A stretch of DNA of 13,970 nucleotides from NCBI GenBank assembly GCA_041191265.1, contig JBEEPE010000034.1, positions 1-13,970 of the forward strand. Direction: 5' to 3'. The number at the start of each line of letters is the position of its first letter. Position 1 is the first letter of the stretch. Positions 7,301 to 13,784 of this stretch are shown here, one piece after another. Made by a program: the position numbers and the translations under genes. Origin of the DNA: JBEEPE01 sp041191265 (lineage in GTDB: Bacteria; Verrucomicrobiota; Verrucomicrobiia; Chthoniobacterales; Chthoniobacteraceae). The notes under the pieces were generated by a model. The model did no database searches. It saw only the letters and a program-made list of their open reading frames with translations, and was not told where the DNA came from.

Positions 7301-8043
7301 GCGTCGGTGGGGAGGAAGGGTTTCGCGCGGTCTGGTTCCCCGAGGGCGGACAGGATGGATGCCGCGTGCGCTCGCGCGTCGGGATTCTTGCCACCGAGTT
7401 GGCCGAGACCGGTTTCGAACTGGTTGGCGAGATGGGAGCGGTCCGCTTCGTTGAGCGCTACTGCGCCGATTTTGGCGAGGTGAGCGACATCTTTGGATGT
7501 CAGTGTTTCTGGGGCTGCGGCAAGCAGCAGGGAGAAGTCCGTTGAGACCAGGAGGTGTTGTCGGGTTTGGTCCTGACGTTCCGGCGGCGCTTCGCCGTAG
7601 TGCATGTTTTGGAATGCTGGATTGAACGCAGGAAACTTTGTCGATTGGGCAAACTTCTCCAGCAAAGCGGAATAGGCGTCGGCTGCTTGTTTGTGGTCAG
7701 GGATTTCTTTGAGGGCAACGGCCAAGTCTTTCCAGTCGGCCGTGAGAGCGGCGGAGAGGATGCGTGAGGTGCGCTTGGCTTCTGGCGAGGTGTTGGCCGA
7801 TTCGGCGCGAAGTTCTTGGAGGACGGAGGCTGGGGCGAGGAAGTTTTTCTGGGCGATGACGGATGCGGGGGGTGGGGGCGGAGGGGTCTTCTCGCCCGGT
7901 GTACCCGATGGTTTTGCAGCGGTTTCTGCGGGTGTCGGTAGGGGAGCGGTTTCCGCCTCGAGGGGAATGTCTTGGGCGTGGAGGCGGGCTGCGAGGGCGC
8001 TGGCGAAGAGGAGGGCGAGGGGAAGGGAGGCGCGGGCGTTCAT
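4390..8043 (-). CDS. Giant exported membrane-anchored protein of the MoxR/Bat operon: helical solenoid plus BatD-like C-terminal part
   Basis: A 1217-residue protein I do not recognise as a named family. A signal peptide (1-23, LHA|QD) is followed by a proline-rich linker (about 34-62) and a long alpha-helical, Ala/Leu-rich region (about 65-815) that looks like a TPR- or HEAT-like solenoid. A beta-rich region follows (about 818-1095), with a Met-rich patch at 873-877. One membrane helix (about 1116-1133) ends with a positive RNRIRK stop-transfer, and an 84-residue cytosolic helical tail closes the protein. The order beta domain, membrane helix, short helical tail matches BatD proteins, and the gene sits where batD would be expected, after the TPR gene. 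The roughly 750-residue solenoid is far beyond the usual BatD size. Upstream gap is 48 nt, downstream gap 12 nt. The start is supported by the signal peptide beginning right at ATG; no Shine-Dalgarno sequence precedes it. I infer a periplasmic arm of the operon's complex. Existence as a gene is certain; the function is not. Confidence 0.85.
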   Translation of the reverse strand: MNARASLPLALLFASALAARLHAQDIPLEAETAPLPTPAETAAKPSGTPGEKTPPPPPPASVIAQKNFLAPASVLQELRAESANTSPEAKRTSRILSAALTADWKDLAVALKEIPDHKQAADAYSALLEKFAQSTKFPAFNPAFQNMHYGEAPPERQDQTRQHLLVSTDFSLLLAAAPETLTSKDVAHLAKIGAVALNEADRSHLANQFETGLGQLGGKNPDARAHAASILSALGEPDRAKPFLPTDADPNTAAVSLQQLLALIQYHAGLLERGATDASPAKAAATCTALAKRIPSEDAATRTQLAERLPALLNAMKKDDALAFIRKEIIPHKPLLDSYSEHLLTNGNTSLKSVDERTRTASITAISRFLNAFASTNTPLPSSATGLALLWIDEAECSLRYLPDRKENEDGRRRIGRMYGFSDSGAQSRFSAIARKTVLDLAPDTAVIDPANPALAQRIRQIRIQLQIGDPSASTLSELKPFLDKHPELRSHLVSRYLEGWMLQRSQPEESEEIKQMRANGFFIPKTAGLPVTRARQIQNLKEFGELLPTLRDLSGNTLKPELEVRAFAALHSPAEVFLAEDIERIFGKPETLKLETVAQLAQVLRKNLASLWDDPSVQQQQGTNRTKSETENQVRRGYATAVDLVKRSLAANEGDWQSLRTCALTLFDAAEFEFKKKGPLETYLAGRKEALALFQRSAEAYNKTAPALPESKWTIDPYLPWISAMLGATDLARLKWAEGRPEPAYAPIATTLNALPPEVAAHHRSLLAKLAESALPNIQPAMRRKILAAIDQIVGPECKEAATLRRTLESYTQLTAESRLVLKIDGPAEVAADTPFGAMLFLDYTSQLGRESGNFTKYLLNPGSSAANSPFMSMMMGGQKPPNYRDDLLKNIRTALQNTFEISASVFHSESVTPMAGHTDGWLRTPLAYLVLKPKNAAVDVIPPIQIDLEFAEASQQVILPVTSQAEPLRIHPNSGPRPNEDLSLSITVDEREWTSKQRLLIEIDAKAKGLIGDLNTLINGDFKDFEAKTTDTGNNLDEFKTEENRAWAQTSRSWQIALSPKSGRNPARLLPPALRPDVTAKIEYRSYRDADLVTHPESITKSGIPLTGSSAGSWLRTLFAMALVGTGVFALRNRIRKSAPKTDSPALPSEITLISTLRFLNRCAKSGKVPEALSETLTVDIHRLEAQCFAPNGQAAPPSIEQLTTLLHRYRSFAS

Positions 8044-8091
8044 GGGTGCGCTTTTGTGGTGGGGGTTGGAGCTTATTTTGCGTTTCGAGCG

Positions 8092-8871
8092 TTAGGAACC
8101 GGACTCGAGTTTGTATTTTTCGCGGGTGCCTCCGCCGTTTTGGGAGTCGTTTTGGGTTGGGTTCCGACTGCCTTTGCAACGGTCACATTTCTTTTTGAGA
8201 ACGGATTTTTTGCAGGCGCCCTGGCATTGGGGTGGAACGGTACGTCCTTGAAGTTCGTAGACGGTTTCTCGTTCGACGCGATGGACTTGTTCAAGGTTGA
8301 GCAGGTAGGGAGAAGTGGAGTTGACGGGATTTTTGGTGACTGCCTCGGTGGAGAGGAGGCGGAGTTGTTGGCGCGCGAGTTCGAGTTCGTCGATCCAGAG
8401 TTCGCGCGGGGCATTCTCGAGTTTGAGCGCGTATCCGGCGTAGTAGCGCGCTTCTGCGGCTGTGGCGCGGATTTCGTCCATGCGCGTTTTGGGCAGGGCC
8501 CGGGCGGTTTCTGGGCTGTTGAGAAGAGGGGCGAGAAGATCGATTGCCTCGTAGAGGTCTCCGTCTTCGATGAGCGCCTTGGCCTTTCCGGAGGCGGCTT
8601 GTGCGAGGAGGTCGATGCGGTTTTCCGGGGCGGTGTTAAGCGCTGAGGTGAAGGCGGCGGCCGCCTCGTCCCAGCGCTCGTTCGCCAACGCGGCGTGACC
8701 TTTGACGAGCGACGCTGCGGCGCGGTCGGCAGCTGCGAGGGAGCGCCCTTTTGCGAGGTGGAACGCGATGGCGAGGAGGGGGATGGCGAACCAGGTTCCC
8801 TTGAGCCACCGAGAGAGATTGGTTTGAGCCGGATTGGAAGGCGTTATCGAGTCGTTGCTTGAGGTATCCAT
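8092..8871 (-). CDS. TPR-type membrane protein with C-terminal four-cysteine motif (BatC-like position)
   Basis: A 259-residue protein. A hydrophilic start (1-20) precedes a single membrane helix at about 25-40 (TWFAIPLLAIAFHLA). Paired helices follow at about 50-118 that fit tetratricopeptide repeats (for example 'GHAALANERWDEAAAAFTSAL' split over 58-78, with Ala/Gly/Leu at TPR positions), then more helices to about 205. The C-terminal end carries C216-x3-C220-x8-C229-x2-C232 in a Lys-rich context, followed by a polar Gly/Asn tail. In Bat operons a TPR protein (BatC) next to BatB is thought to be a protein-interaction adaptor. With N-terminus in the cytosol, the TPR and Cys parts would be periplasmic. 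The start codon lies inside the end of the upstream VWA gene (28-nt overlap, different frame), which suggests translational coupling. An alternative later start would lose the membrane helix. Confidence 0.78.
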   Translation of the reverse strand: MDTSSNDSITPSNPAQTNLSRWLKGTWFAIPLLAIAFHLAKGRSLAAADRAAASLVKGHAALANERWDEAAAAFTSALNTAPENRIDLLAQAASGKAKALIEDGDLYEAIDLLAPLLNSPETARALPKTRMDEIRATAAEARYYAGYALKLENAPRELWIDELELARQQLRLLSTEAVTKNPVNSTSPYLLNLEQVHRVERETVYELQGRTVPPQCQGACKKSVLKKKCDRCKGSRNPTQNDSQNGGGTREKYKLESGS

Positions 8872-9848
8872 GGTTGGTGGGAGTGCCGGTTGCGGGAGGT
8901 GGTTCCGAAGTAGGTGAGGGCGATGGGGAGGAGGGTGAGGAGACTGGTCGTCAGCGCTGCGAGGGCTTTTGCAATGGGGATGAGGCGATCGACTGACAAG
9001 GGGCGGGAGGTGGACGGGATGGTGAGATTGGGTAGGGCGTTGAGCGGGAGCGGTTTTTGATTGAGGTCGAAGTACGTTGCTCGGAGGCGTCGCGCGAGAG
9101 AGGCGAGGGAGGCATTGTCCTGTCGTGAGTTGTGGTCATCGATGAATGTGCCGCTGGAGGTGCGACCAACTCCGACGAAGAGCGCTTCATCGAAGCTGTT
9201 GGGGAGCGGGGTGAGTCCGGTGTTTGCGACGGCGTCACCGTCGGAGAGGACGAGGAGGGAGGCGGAGCGGTAGGGGAGATCAGGGGTGAGTTTCGGGGTT
9301 TGGTTGAGGCTTTTGAGGAGGTCCGTTTTTCCGGGTTTGAAGAGGATGTGGAGGGGGAGTTCGGAGGCCATGTAACGAACCACATTTCGGTCGGTGGTGT
9401 CTTGAACGAGCGCTTTTGGTTCCGTGTAAAAAGCGACGAGGGAGAGTTTGATGTGATCGCCGGGGCAGCGGTTGAGGATTTCGGTGAGGATTTGGGCGGC
9501 CCGTTCTGCGCGCGACTCGGTGCCTGATTCGCCGGCGTCTCGGATGAGCATGCTGGGCGAGACGTCGAGGAGGACGACCAAGTGACGTTCGCGGGGCTTG
9601 GTTTGTCCGTTTTGGGCTGAGGCACTGGCGTGGTAGAGAATACCAAAGGCACTGGCTAGGAGGGCGAGGCAGGTGGTCCGTATCCAGGGAAGATGACGGG
9701 TCCATTCTGCGGGGGTGGCGTCGTTTGCGTGGAGCAGCGGGCGGGAGGCTGCCACTCGACGGGCGTGCATCATCTCTGCGCAACCGGCGACGACGGCGGT
9801 TGTGATGGAGAGCGCGAGGATCTTGAGAATGGCGGGATCGGTCACCAT
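8844..9848 (-). CDS. VWA-domain inner-membrane protein, BatB-like
   Basis: A 334-residue protein with membrane helices at about 8-22, 57-76 and 290-314 around a von Willebrand factor A domain (about 88-275). The metal-ion-dependent adhesion site is complete: D95-x-S97-x-S99 in 'LLDVSPSM', T175 in 'GKTDL' and D203 in 'LSDGD'. VWA domains of this type bind a divalent metal and a partner's acidic residue; in Bat/MoxR operons two such proteins sit side by side and are thought to work with the MoxR ATPase. The predicted topology puts the VWA domain between the second and third membrane helix, as in BatA/BatB. The ATG at 9848 overlaps the previous gene by 7 nt. The GTG directly after it would give a 4-nt GTGA overlap and is an equally plausible start two codons' width away. 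The 3' end overlaps the TPR gene by 28 nt. Confidence 0.88.
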   Translation of the reverse strand: MVTDPAILKILALSITTAVVAGCAEMMHARRVAASRPLLHANDATPAEWTRHLPWIRTTCLALLASAFGILYHASASAQNGQTKPRERHLVVLLDVSPSMLIRDAGESGTESRAERAAQILTEILNRCPGDHIKLSLVAFYTEPKALVQDTTDRNVVRYMASELPLHILFKPGKTDLLKSLNQTPKLTPDLPYRSASLLVLSDGDAVANTGLTPLPNSFDEALFVGVGRTSSGTFIDDHNSRQDNASLASLARRLRATYFDLNQKPLPLNALPNLTIPSTSRPLSVDRLIPIAKALAALTTSLLTLLPIALTYFGTTSRNRHSHQPWIPQATTR

Positions 9849-10756
9849 GGGGTGAAGCGCAGGCCGAGGAGGGAGAGGGTGTAAAGGGCGAGGCTGGCGA
9901 GACCGGATAGCGCGACGGGTCGGTACCAGTCGACCCAGTCATCGAGCACGGGTTTGAATCGTGCAGACTGCATGCGATCGATTTGTTGGAAGACAGTGGC
10001 GAGGGCGGTGGGGTCGTCGCCGCGAAAGACCTGTCCGCCGGTGCGCGAGGTGATTTCGTACATACTGGGTTGGGCGTCGGTGCCGATGAGGACGGTGAAC
10101 ACGCGCACCTTGGCTTGAGCAAGTCGTTCTGCGGCCTCGCGTTCGCGGGTTCCGTTGAAGTCGCCGGAGAGTCCATCGGTGACGAGGATGAGGATGCGGT
10201 CTCCCTCTGGAAGCGATTCGAATCGGTCGACGCAGGCTTCGAGGGCGGAGGCGATCATGGTGCCTGCGAACCATTCTGGAAGATTGCGCGGGCGCAGGAG
10301 TTCGAGCGCGTTCTTCATTGCGGAGAGGTCCTTGGTGGGGGGGAACCAATGGAGGTGATCGATGCCGAAGATGGAGAGGCCGAAGGCGTCCCCTTTTCGG
10401 TGGTTGCAGAAGTTTCCGACGGCCTGCATGGCGGCATCGAATCGCGTGGGAGCGCCGGGGACGGGGGCTTCCATGGAGCCCGAGACGTCTACGAGGAAGA
10501 GGATGTTGTTGAGGATGCGGTGATTGTTGGGCGGGGCGGTTTTCCGTGGGCCGGCGAGCAGGAGAATCGCGCTGGCGAGGAGGAGAGCGGGGATTGACTC
10601 GGAGATGCGTGCGAGGCGGTGTGAGGTGAATGCGTGCTGATGTTGGGAGTGGTCGACGGGCAGGGTGAGGCGTAGTCCGGTTCGGCGGAGTTGCCAGAGA
10701 ATCCACGCGAGGGGGAGGACGAGGAGGGGGAGCAGCTCGGGGTGATGAAAGGTCAT
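9842..10756 (-). CDS. VWA-domain inner-membrane protein, BatA-like
   Basis: A 304-residue protein with the BatA architecture: membrane helices at about 7-22 and 52-70, a VWA domain (about 84-265) and a last membrane helix at about 280-299. The MIDAS is complete: D90-x-S92-x-S94 in 'FLVDVSGSM', T166 in 'AGTMI' and D194 in 'VTDGLSG'. The opening 'FHHPELLPLLVLPLAWIL' resembles the usual 'F-x-P-x-L-L-L-L-L' start of BatA/BatB proteins. The frame extends 7 codons further up to an ATG at 10777, but those codons contain the sequence AAGGAGG that is the ribosome binding site for ATG 10756. ATG 10756 also gives a 4-nt ATGA overlap with the preceding gene, so it is the better start. It shares fold and membrane layout with the next gene and is probably its paralogue. 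Confidence 0.9.
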   Translation of the reverse strand: MTFHHPELLPLLVLPLAWILWQLRRTGLRLTLPVDHSQHQHAFTSHRLARISESIPALLLASAILLLAGPRKTAPPNNHRILNNILFLVDVSGSMEAPVPGAPTRFDAAMQAVGNFCNHRKGDAFGLSIFGIDHLHWFPPTKDLSAMKNALELLRPRNLPEWFAGTMIASALEACVDRFESLPEGDRILILVTDGLSGDFNGTREREAAERLAQAKVRVFTVLIGTDAQPSMYEITSRTGGQVFRGDDPTALATVFQQIDRMQSARFKPVLDDWVDWYRPVALSGLASLALYTLSLLGLRFTPW

Positions 10757-11697
10757 GAAGCGGCCTCCTTTTGGCATTCCTCGGAGGCGTCAATCGCGGC
10801 GTAGGGTGCGAGGACGGCGTTGATTTCTTCCTCAGGAATGACGGGTTCTGGACGATGAATCCACGAGTCCATGGTTTGAAAGAGGCGTCCTGCGTCTGGG
10901 TGTTTTCGGATGGCGCGCATTTTTTCGATCGCCGTTAGTTTTTGGAGACCGAGTTGTTGGGACCAATACTGGAGGAAGATGCGTTCGAGGCGGGCTTTGC
11001 CGGGGATATCGAGGTCGCCGGATGCGGCGAGTTGGACGAGGGGGCGCAAGATTTCTGCGAGGGTGGGGGGAGGCGGAGGTGGGGCTGGAGCAGGTTGGGT
11101 GACGGGCTTTTTTTTGTAAAAAAGGCGCACGCCGGCGGCGGCCCAAAGGAGGCCGAGGAGGGTCATCCAAGTGTTGTAGCGGATGGGGGGTGTGGTGCGC
11201 AGGAAGGGCATCCCGAGGAGAGTGGTTTGGTCGGGGTCTGTGACGCGGGCGAGGATGGTGACGGGGTGAGGGTCGGTGCTTCCGAGGGGGGTGTCGTCGG
11301 GGAAAACGAGGTAATCGGAGAGGTTGAAGCTGCCGGGTTCGAGGGGGGTGAAGGCGACTCGGTAAATGAAGCGTCCGTCGGAGAGTGGGCGAATGGCGAT
11401 GACGCGCAGGATGAGGGGCGATTGCGGATCGATTTGTTTGGCTTGGAGGTTGCCTTTGGAGAGGACGAGATCGGTTTCGCTTTCGATGCCGATTCGGAGG
11501 GCCTCTTGGCGAACGGCGAGGAGGGTTTTTGGGTCAGTTTTTGGGTTGGGTGCGGGGGCGGTCAACTGCGCTGCGAGGGGGAGAATGAGGGTTCCGAGGG
11601 TGATGAGAAGAAGGACCCAGCGGGTTTGCGCTCGCGTTGGGTGGTTCGCGGAGGGGCGGCGACCCAGTGGCTTGGGGTTTGGGGAGGGACCGGTCAT
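10753..11697 (-). CDS. Membrane protein with periplasmic beta domain and cytosolic helical tail (DUF4381/BatD-like topology)
   Basis: A 314-residue protein. A polar, basic N-terminus (1-25) precedes a hydrophobic segment at 27-45 that acts as signal anchor or signal peptide (cleavage after LAA is possible). A beta-rich domain follows at about 75-165 (alternating pattern such as LILRVIAIRPL and RFIYRVAFTPLEPGSF), then a membrane helix at 176-193 ended by KKK, a Pro-rich linker (198-211) and a helical cytosolic tail (212-300). In MoxR operons the gene between DUF58 and the VWA genes often encodes a DUF4381 protein, a single-span protein with a short helical tail; position and tail fit, but the extra beta domain makes it more BatD-like. 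I assign by topology and context only. It begins 7 nt after the DUF58 stop and overlaps the BatA-like gene by 4 nt. The tail resembles that of the 1217-residue protein (see findings). Confidence 0.8.
   Translation of the reverse strand: MTGPSPNPKPLGRRPSANHPTRAQTRWVLLLITLGTLILPLAAQLTAPAPNPKTDPKTLLAVRQEALRIGIESETDLVLSKGNLQAKQIDPQSPLILRVIAIRPLSDGRFIYRVAFTPLEPGSFNLSDYLVFPDDTPLGSTDPHPVTILARVTDPDQTTLLGMPFLRTTPPIRYNTWMTLLGLLWAAAGVRLFYKKKPVTQPAPAPPPPPPTLAEILRPLVQLAASGDLDIPGKARLERIFLQYWSQQLGLQKLTAIEKMRAIRKHPDAGRLFQTMDSWIHRPEPVIPEEEINAVLAPYAAIDASEECQKEAAS
10757..10770 (-). promoter_or_regulatory. Strong Shine-Dalgarno sequence of the BatA-like gene
   Basis: Minus-strand AAGGAGG (10770-10764) stands 7 nt before the ATG at 10756, inside the last codons of the preceding gene. 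It is the only near-perfect Shine-Dalgarno sequence I found before any gene in the window. It decides the start of the BatA-like gene and suggests re-initiation at raised rate at this point of the operon. Confidence 0.85.
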
Positions 11698-11704
11698 GGG
11701 ATGA

Positions 11705-12559
11705 TTATGCGCGGGAGGATCTTCGGCGCGACCTGTCAGAGAGGAATCTTGCGAGGGCGGGGAGGTAGGGGCGGTGAATGGGGATGTGGAGGCTGTCGAT
11801 GGCCGATTGAGCTAGGGGGGTGAGGGAGGGGATGGGCGCGGGTGTGGACTGTAGGCCGAGCGTGAAGGTTCGGCCGGTTTCGGCTTCGCCGGAGCGGAGG
11901 ATGGCGTGTTTGGGAAGGCAAGCTTCTGAGGGGTCGGTCAGTTGAATGACGAGGAGGTCGTGGCGTTGGGCAGCGTTGCGAAGGGCGGGGATGGCGTCGG
12001 GGTCGTGCAGGTCGGTCAATGCGATAAGAAGGCTTTTTGCGGGGAGCGAGGGGAGGAGTGCGTCAATTCGCTGGGCTATGGCGGTTTTTGGGGAGGGGGG
12101 AAGGGCGCGGATTTCGTTGAGTGAGTTCAGGAGTTGGGTCCGTGAGGCTGAGGGGGGACGATGGAATCCGAGGGAACCGAGGCCCGCGAACCCGACGGGA
12201 TTGACGCGGTCGGTTGCGGCGAGAGCGATGCCACCGGCGATGAGGCAGGCTTCCTCAAACTTTGACGTGTCGGGCACGGACGAAACCCGCATGGAGCGTG
12301 AGTCGTCGATGAGGAGGATGACGGGAATCTGTCGGGGCGCCTCGTATTCTTTGAGGAACGGTCTTCCGGTGCGGGCTGAAACGCGCCAGTCGAGGTGGCG
12401 CACGGGGTCTCCGGTTTGGTAGGGGCGGGATTGATCGAACTCGATGCCGGCGCCTCGGAAGCGCGACGATTCTTGTCCGAACACGAGGGCGTCCGCGATG
12501 GCGCGGATGCGCAGGGCGAAGGTTTTTGGATCTAGAGAGTGGGATTGGCTGGGTGCCAT
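11705..12559 (-). CDS. DUF58 family protein of the MoxR operon
   Basis: A 284-residue protein without membrane helices, the short soluble DUF58 form. It carries the family signature at 34-73: 'FRGAGIEFDQSRPYQTGD' then VRHLDWRVSARTGRPFLKEYE, which matches the DUF58 consensus (G-x-G-x-(E)F-x-x-x-R-x-Y-x-x-G-D-x-x-R-x-I-D-W-x-x-x-A-R). Behind it is a VWA-like fold with D85-x-S87-x-S89 in 'LIDDSRSM' and D183 in 'LTDLHD', so a metal site may be present here too. DUF58 proteins are almost always next to a MoxR ATPase and are taken as its partner; the biochemical role is not settled. The start lies 24 nt after the moxR stop and the next gene starts 7 nt after its stop, so all three should be co-transcribed. 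No Shine-Dalgarno sequence was found upstream. The C-terminus is strongly basic (RSRRRSSR). Confidence 0.93.
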   Translation of the reverse strand: MAPSQSHSLDPKTFALRIRAIADALVFGQESSRFRGAGIEFDQSRPYQTGDPVRHLDWRVSARTGRPFLKEYEAPRQIPVILLIDDSRSMRVSSVPDTSKFEEACLIAGGIALAATDRVNPVGFAGLGSLGFHRPPSASRTQLLNSLNEIRALPPSPKTAIAQRIDALLPSLPAKSLLIALTDLHDPDAIPALRNAAQRHDLLVIQLTDPSEACLPKHAILRSGEAETGRTFTLGLQSTPAPIPSLTPLAQSAIDSLHIPIHRPYLPALARFLSDRSRRRSSRA

Positions 12560-12583
12560 GGCGCGGGGTGGCGGAGGGGGCGT

Positions 12584-13558
12584 TTAGGCGAGATGGTCGA
12601 GAAGGTGGTGAAGGACGGATGCGGGGGTTTGCCCGTTTGCGGTGGCCTCGTAGCGGAGGCGGATGCGATGCAGCACGGTATCTTCGGCGAGTGCGAACAG
12701 GTCGTCGGGCACGACGTAATCGCGTCCGTGCAGGAAGGCACGTGCGCGGCTTGCCTGAACGAGGGAGAGAGCGGCGCGGGGTGAGCAGCCGAGTTCGAGA
12801 TCGGGGTGGTTTCGGGATGCGTCGACGACGGCGACGCAGTGTTTGATGAAAACGTCGCTGACGTGAACGTTTTGGACGGCTTCCATGGCGTGGAGGAGGT
12901 CGGCAGCGGTCGCGACCGGTTGATCTTGGATGGCGTCGAAGGCGCTTTTGGGGACGGCTCCTGATTCGGTTTTTCGGAGGCCGAGGGCGAGTTGGCGTCG
13001 GAGCACTTCTTCCTCTTGATCGGGGGTGGGGTAGGAGAGTCGGTGGCAGAGCATGAAACGGTCGAGCTGGGCTTCGGGGAGTTCGAAGGTACCTGCCTGT
13101 TCGACGGGGTTTTGGGTGGCGATGACGAGGAAGGGCGTTGGGAGGGGATGGGTGACTTTTCCGATGGTGACTTTGCGTTCCTGCATGGCTTCGAGGAGCG
13201 CGCTTTGGACTTTGGGCGCGGCACGATTGATTTCGTCCGCGAGGAGGATGTTGGTGAAGACGGGACCGAGCGGAGTGGTGAATCCGCTGGTGCCGGGGAG
13301 GAGGATTTCTGAACCGACGATGTCGGAGGGGAGCATGTCGATGGTGAATTGGATTCGGCTAAATCGCAGGTCGATGGCTTTGGCGAGCGCGTTTACGAGG
13401 AGGGTTTTTGCCAAACCGGGCACGCCGACGAGAAGGATGTGTCCGCCCGTGAGGAGGGCAATCAGAAGGCGTTCAACGACGGTGTCCTGTCCGACCACGA
13501 CCGAGGCGATGCGTTGTCGGATGGATTCAGCGAACGAGAGTTGGGGTAGGGAGGGCAT
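12584..13558 (-). CDS. moxR: MoxR family AAA+ ATPase
   Basis: A 324-residue cytosolic ATPase of normal MoxR length. It has Walker A GVPGLAKT (45-52), the MoxR-typical 'FTIDMLPSDIVGSEI' region (71-85), Walker B LLADEINRA (105-113), sensor 1 ATQNP (147-151, N150), the arginine finger in LDRF (R167) and sensor 2 in CSPRA (R261), followed by the small helical lid. MoxR ATPases act as chaperone-like machines that insert cofactors or assemble complexes, usually with VWA-domain partners coded next door, as here. It is the first gene of the operon. ATG 13558 is the first ATG/GTG/TTG I see in this frame after an in-frame TAA near 13685, which supports the start even though the leader is C-rich and has no Shine-Dalgarno sequence. 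All catalytic residues are present, so it should be active. Confidence 0.96.
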   Translation of the reverse strand: MPSLPQLSFAESIRQRIASVVVGQDTVVERLLIALLTGGHILLVGVPGLAKTLLVNALAKAIDLRFSRIQFTIDMLPSDIVGSEILLPGTSGFTTPLGPVFTNILLADEINRAAPKVQSALLEAMQERKVTIGKVTHPLPTPFLVIATQNPVEQAGTFELPEAQLDRFMLCHRLSYPTPDQEEEVLRRQLALGLRKTESGAVPKSAFDAIQDQPVATAADLLHAMEAVQNVHVSDVFIKHCVAVVDASRNHPDLELGCSPRAALSLVQASRARAFLHGRDYVVPDDLFALAEDTVLHRIRLRYEATANGQTPASVLHHLLDHLA

Positions 13559-13681
13559 GGGGACGGTGGGTGGAGGAAGTGGGGACGCTTCGGGGACGCG
13601 TTTTGGTTGGCGAAACAGCGCGGGCAGGAGGCAAGGGGGGAACGGTTCAGTCCGCAGGGCAGGATTGTGGTGTGGGTCAGA
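13559..13681 (-). other. Leader region of the MoxR operon
   Basis: Between the putative -10 element and the moxR ATG lies about 120 nt of C-rich leader (minus strand) with no Shine-Dalgarno sequence near the start codon. I saw no clear riboswitch-like fold, direct repeat or operator palindrome in it. It must hold the 5' untranslated region if the promoter is where proposed. Confidence 0.4.
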
Positions 13682-13690
13682 ATATTAGCA
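13682..13690 (-). promoter_or_regulatory. Possible extended -10 promoter element of the MoxR operon
   Basis: Minus-strand TGCTAATAT contains TG-n followed by TAATAT (4 of 6 matches to TATAAT). It stands just downstream of the right-hand gene's terminator and about 115-120 nt before the moxR start. No good -35 hexamer sits 17 nt upstream. It is the most AT-rich spot in an otherwise GC-rich gap, but the match is weak. Confidence 0.3.
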
Positions 13691-13694
13691 GTTC

Positions 13695-13730
13695 AAAAAA
13701 AATCCCGGTCGGTTGGAGCCGGACCGGGAT
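13695..13730 (-). terminator. Intrinsic terminator of the right-edge minus-strand gene
   Basis: ATCCCGGTC (13702-13710) and GACCGGGAT (13722-13730) form a perfect 9-bp stem with an 11-nt loop; the loop can pair further (GGTT with AGCC, one bulge). On the minus strand the stem is followed by a run of eight T (complement of 13695-13702). It lies 55 nt after the TAA at 13785-13787. On the plus strand the stem is followed by GGTTTTT, so weaker termination in that direction is possible, but no plus-strand gene arrives there. Confidence 0.9.
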
Positions 13731-13784
13731 GGTTTTTGCCACCGCTGTGAGGCGTGGCGAGGATGGGGTTGGGTGAGGTGTTGG

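Noticed and set aside
8881..9360. Repeated GAG/GAGG runs on the plus strand, looking like a purine microsatellite
   Set aside because: They are scattered, not periodic, and reflect Leu/Pro/Ser codons (CTC, CCT, TCC) of the minus-strand genes plus the strand's G excess.
9280..10176. Minus-strand open frame of 298 codons overlapping the two VWA genes in another phase
   Set aside because: Pro/Arg/His-rich low-complexity translation; both overlapping VWA frames carry complete MIDAS motifs.
10757..10777. Longer BatA-like protein starting at ATG 10777
   Set aside because: The extra codons contain the AAGGAGG ribosome binding site of ATG 10756, which also gives an ATGA overlap.
12532..13224. Minus-strand open frame of 230 codons overlapping moxR in another phase
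   Set aside because: The translation is Ser/Pro/Lys-rich without structure, while the overlapping frame has all AAA+ motifs.
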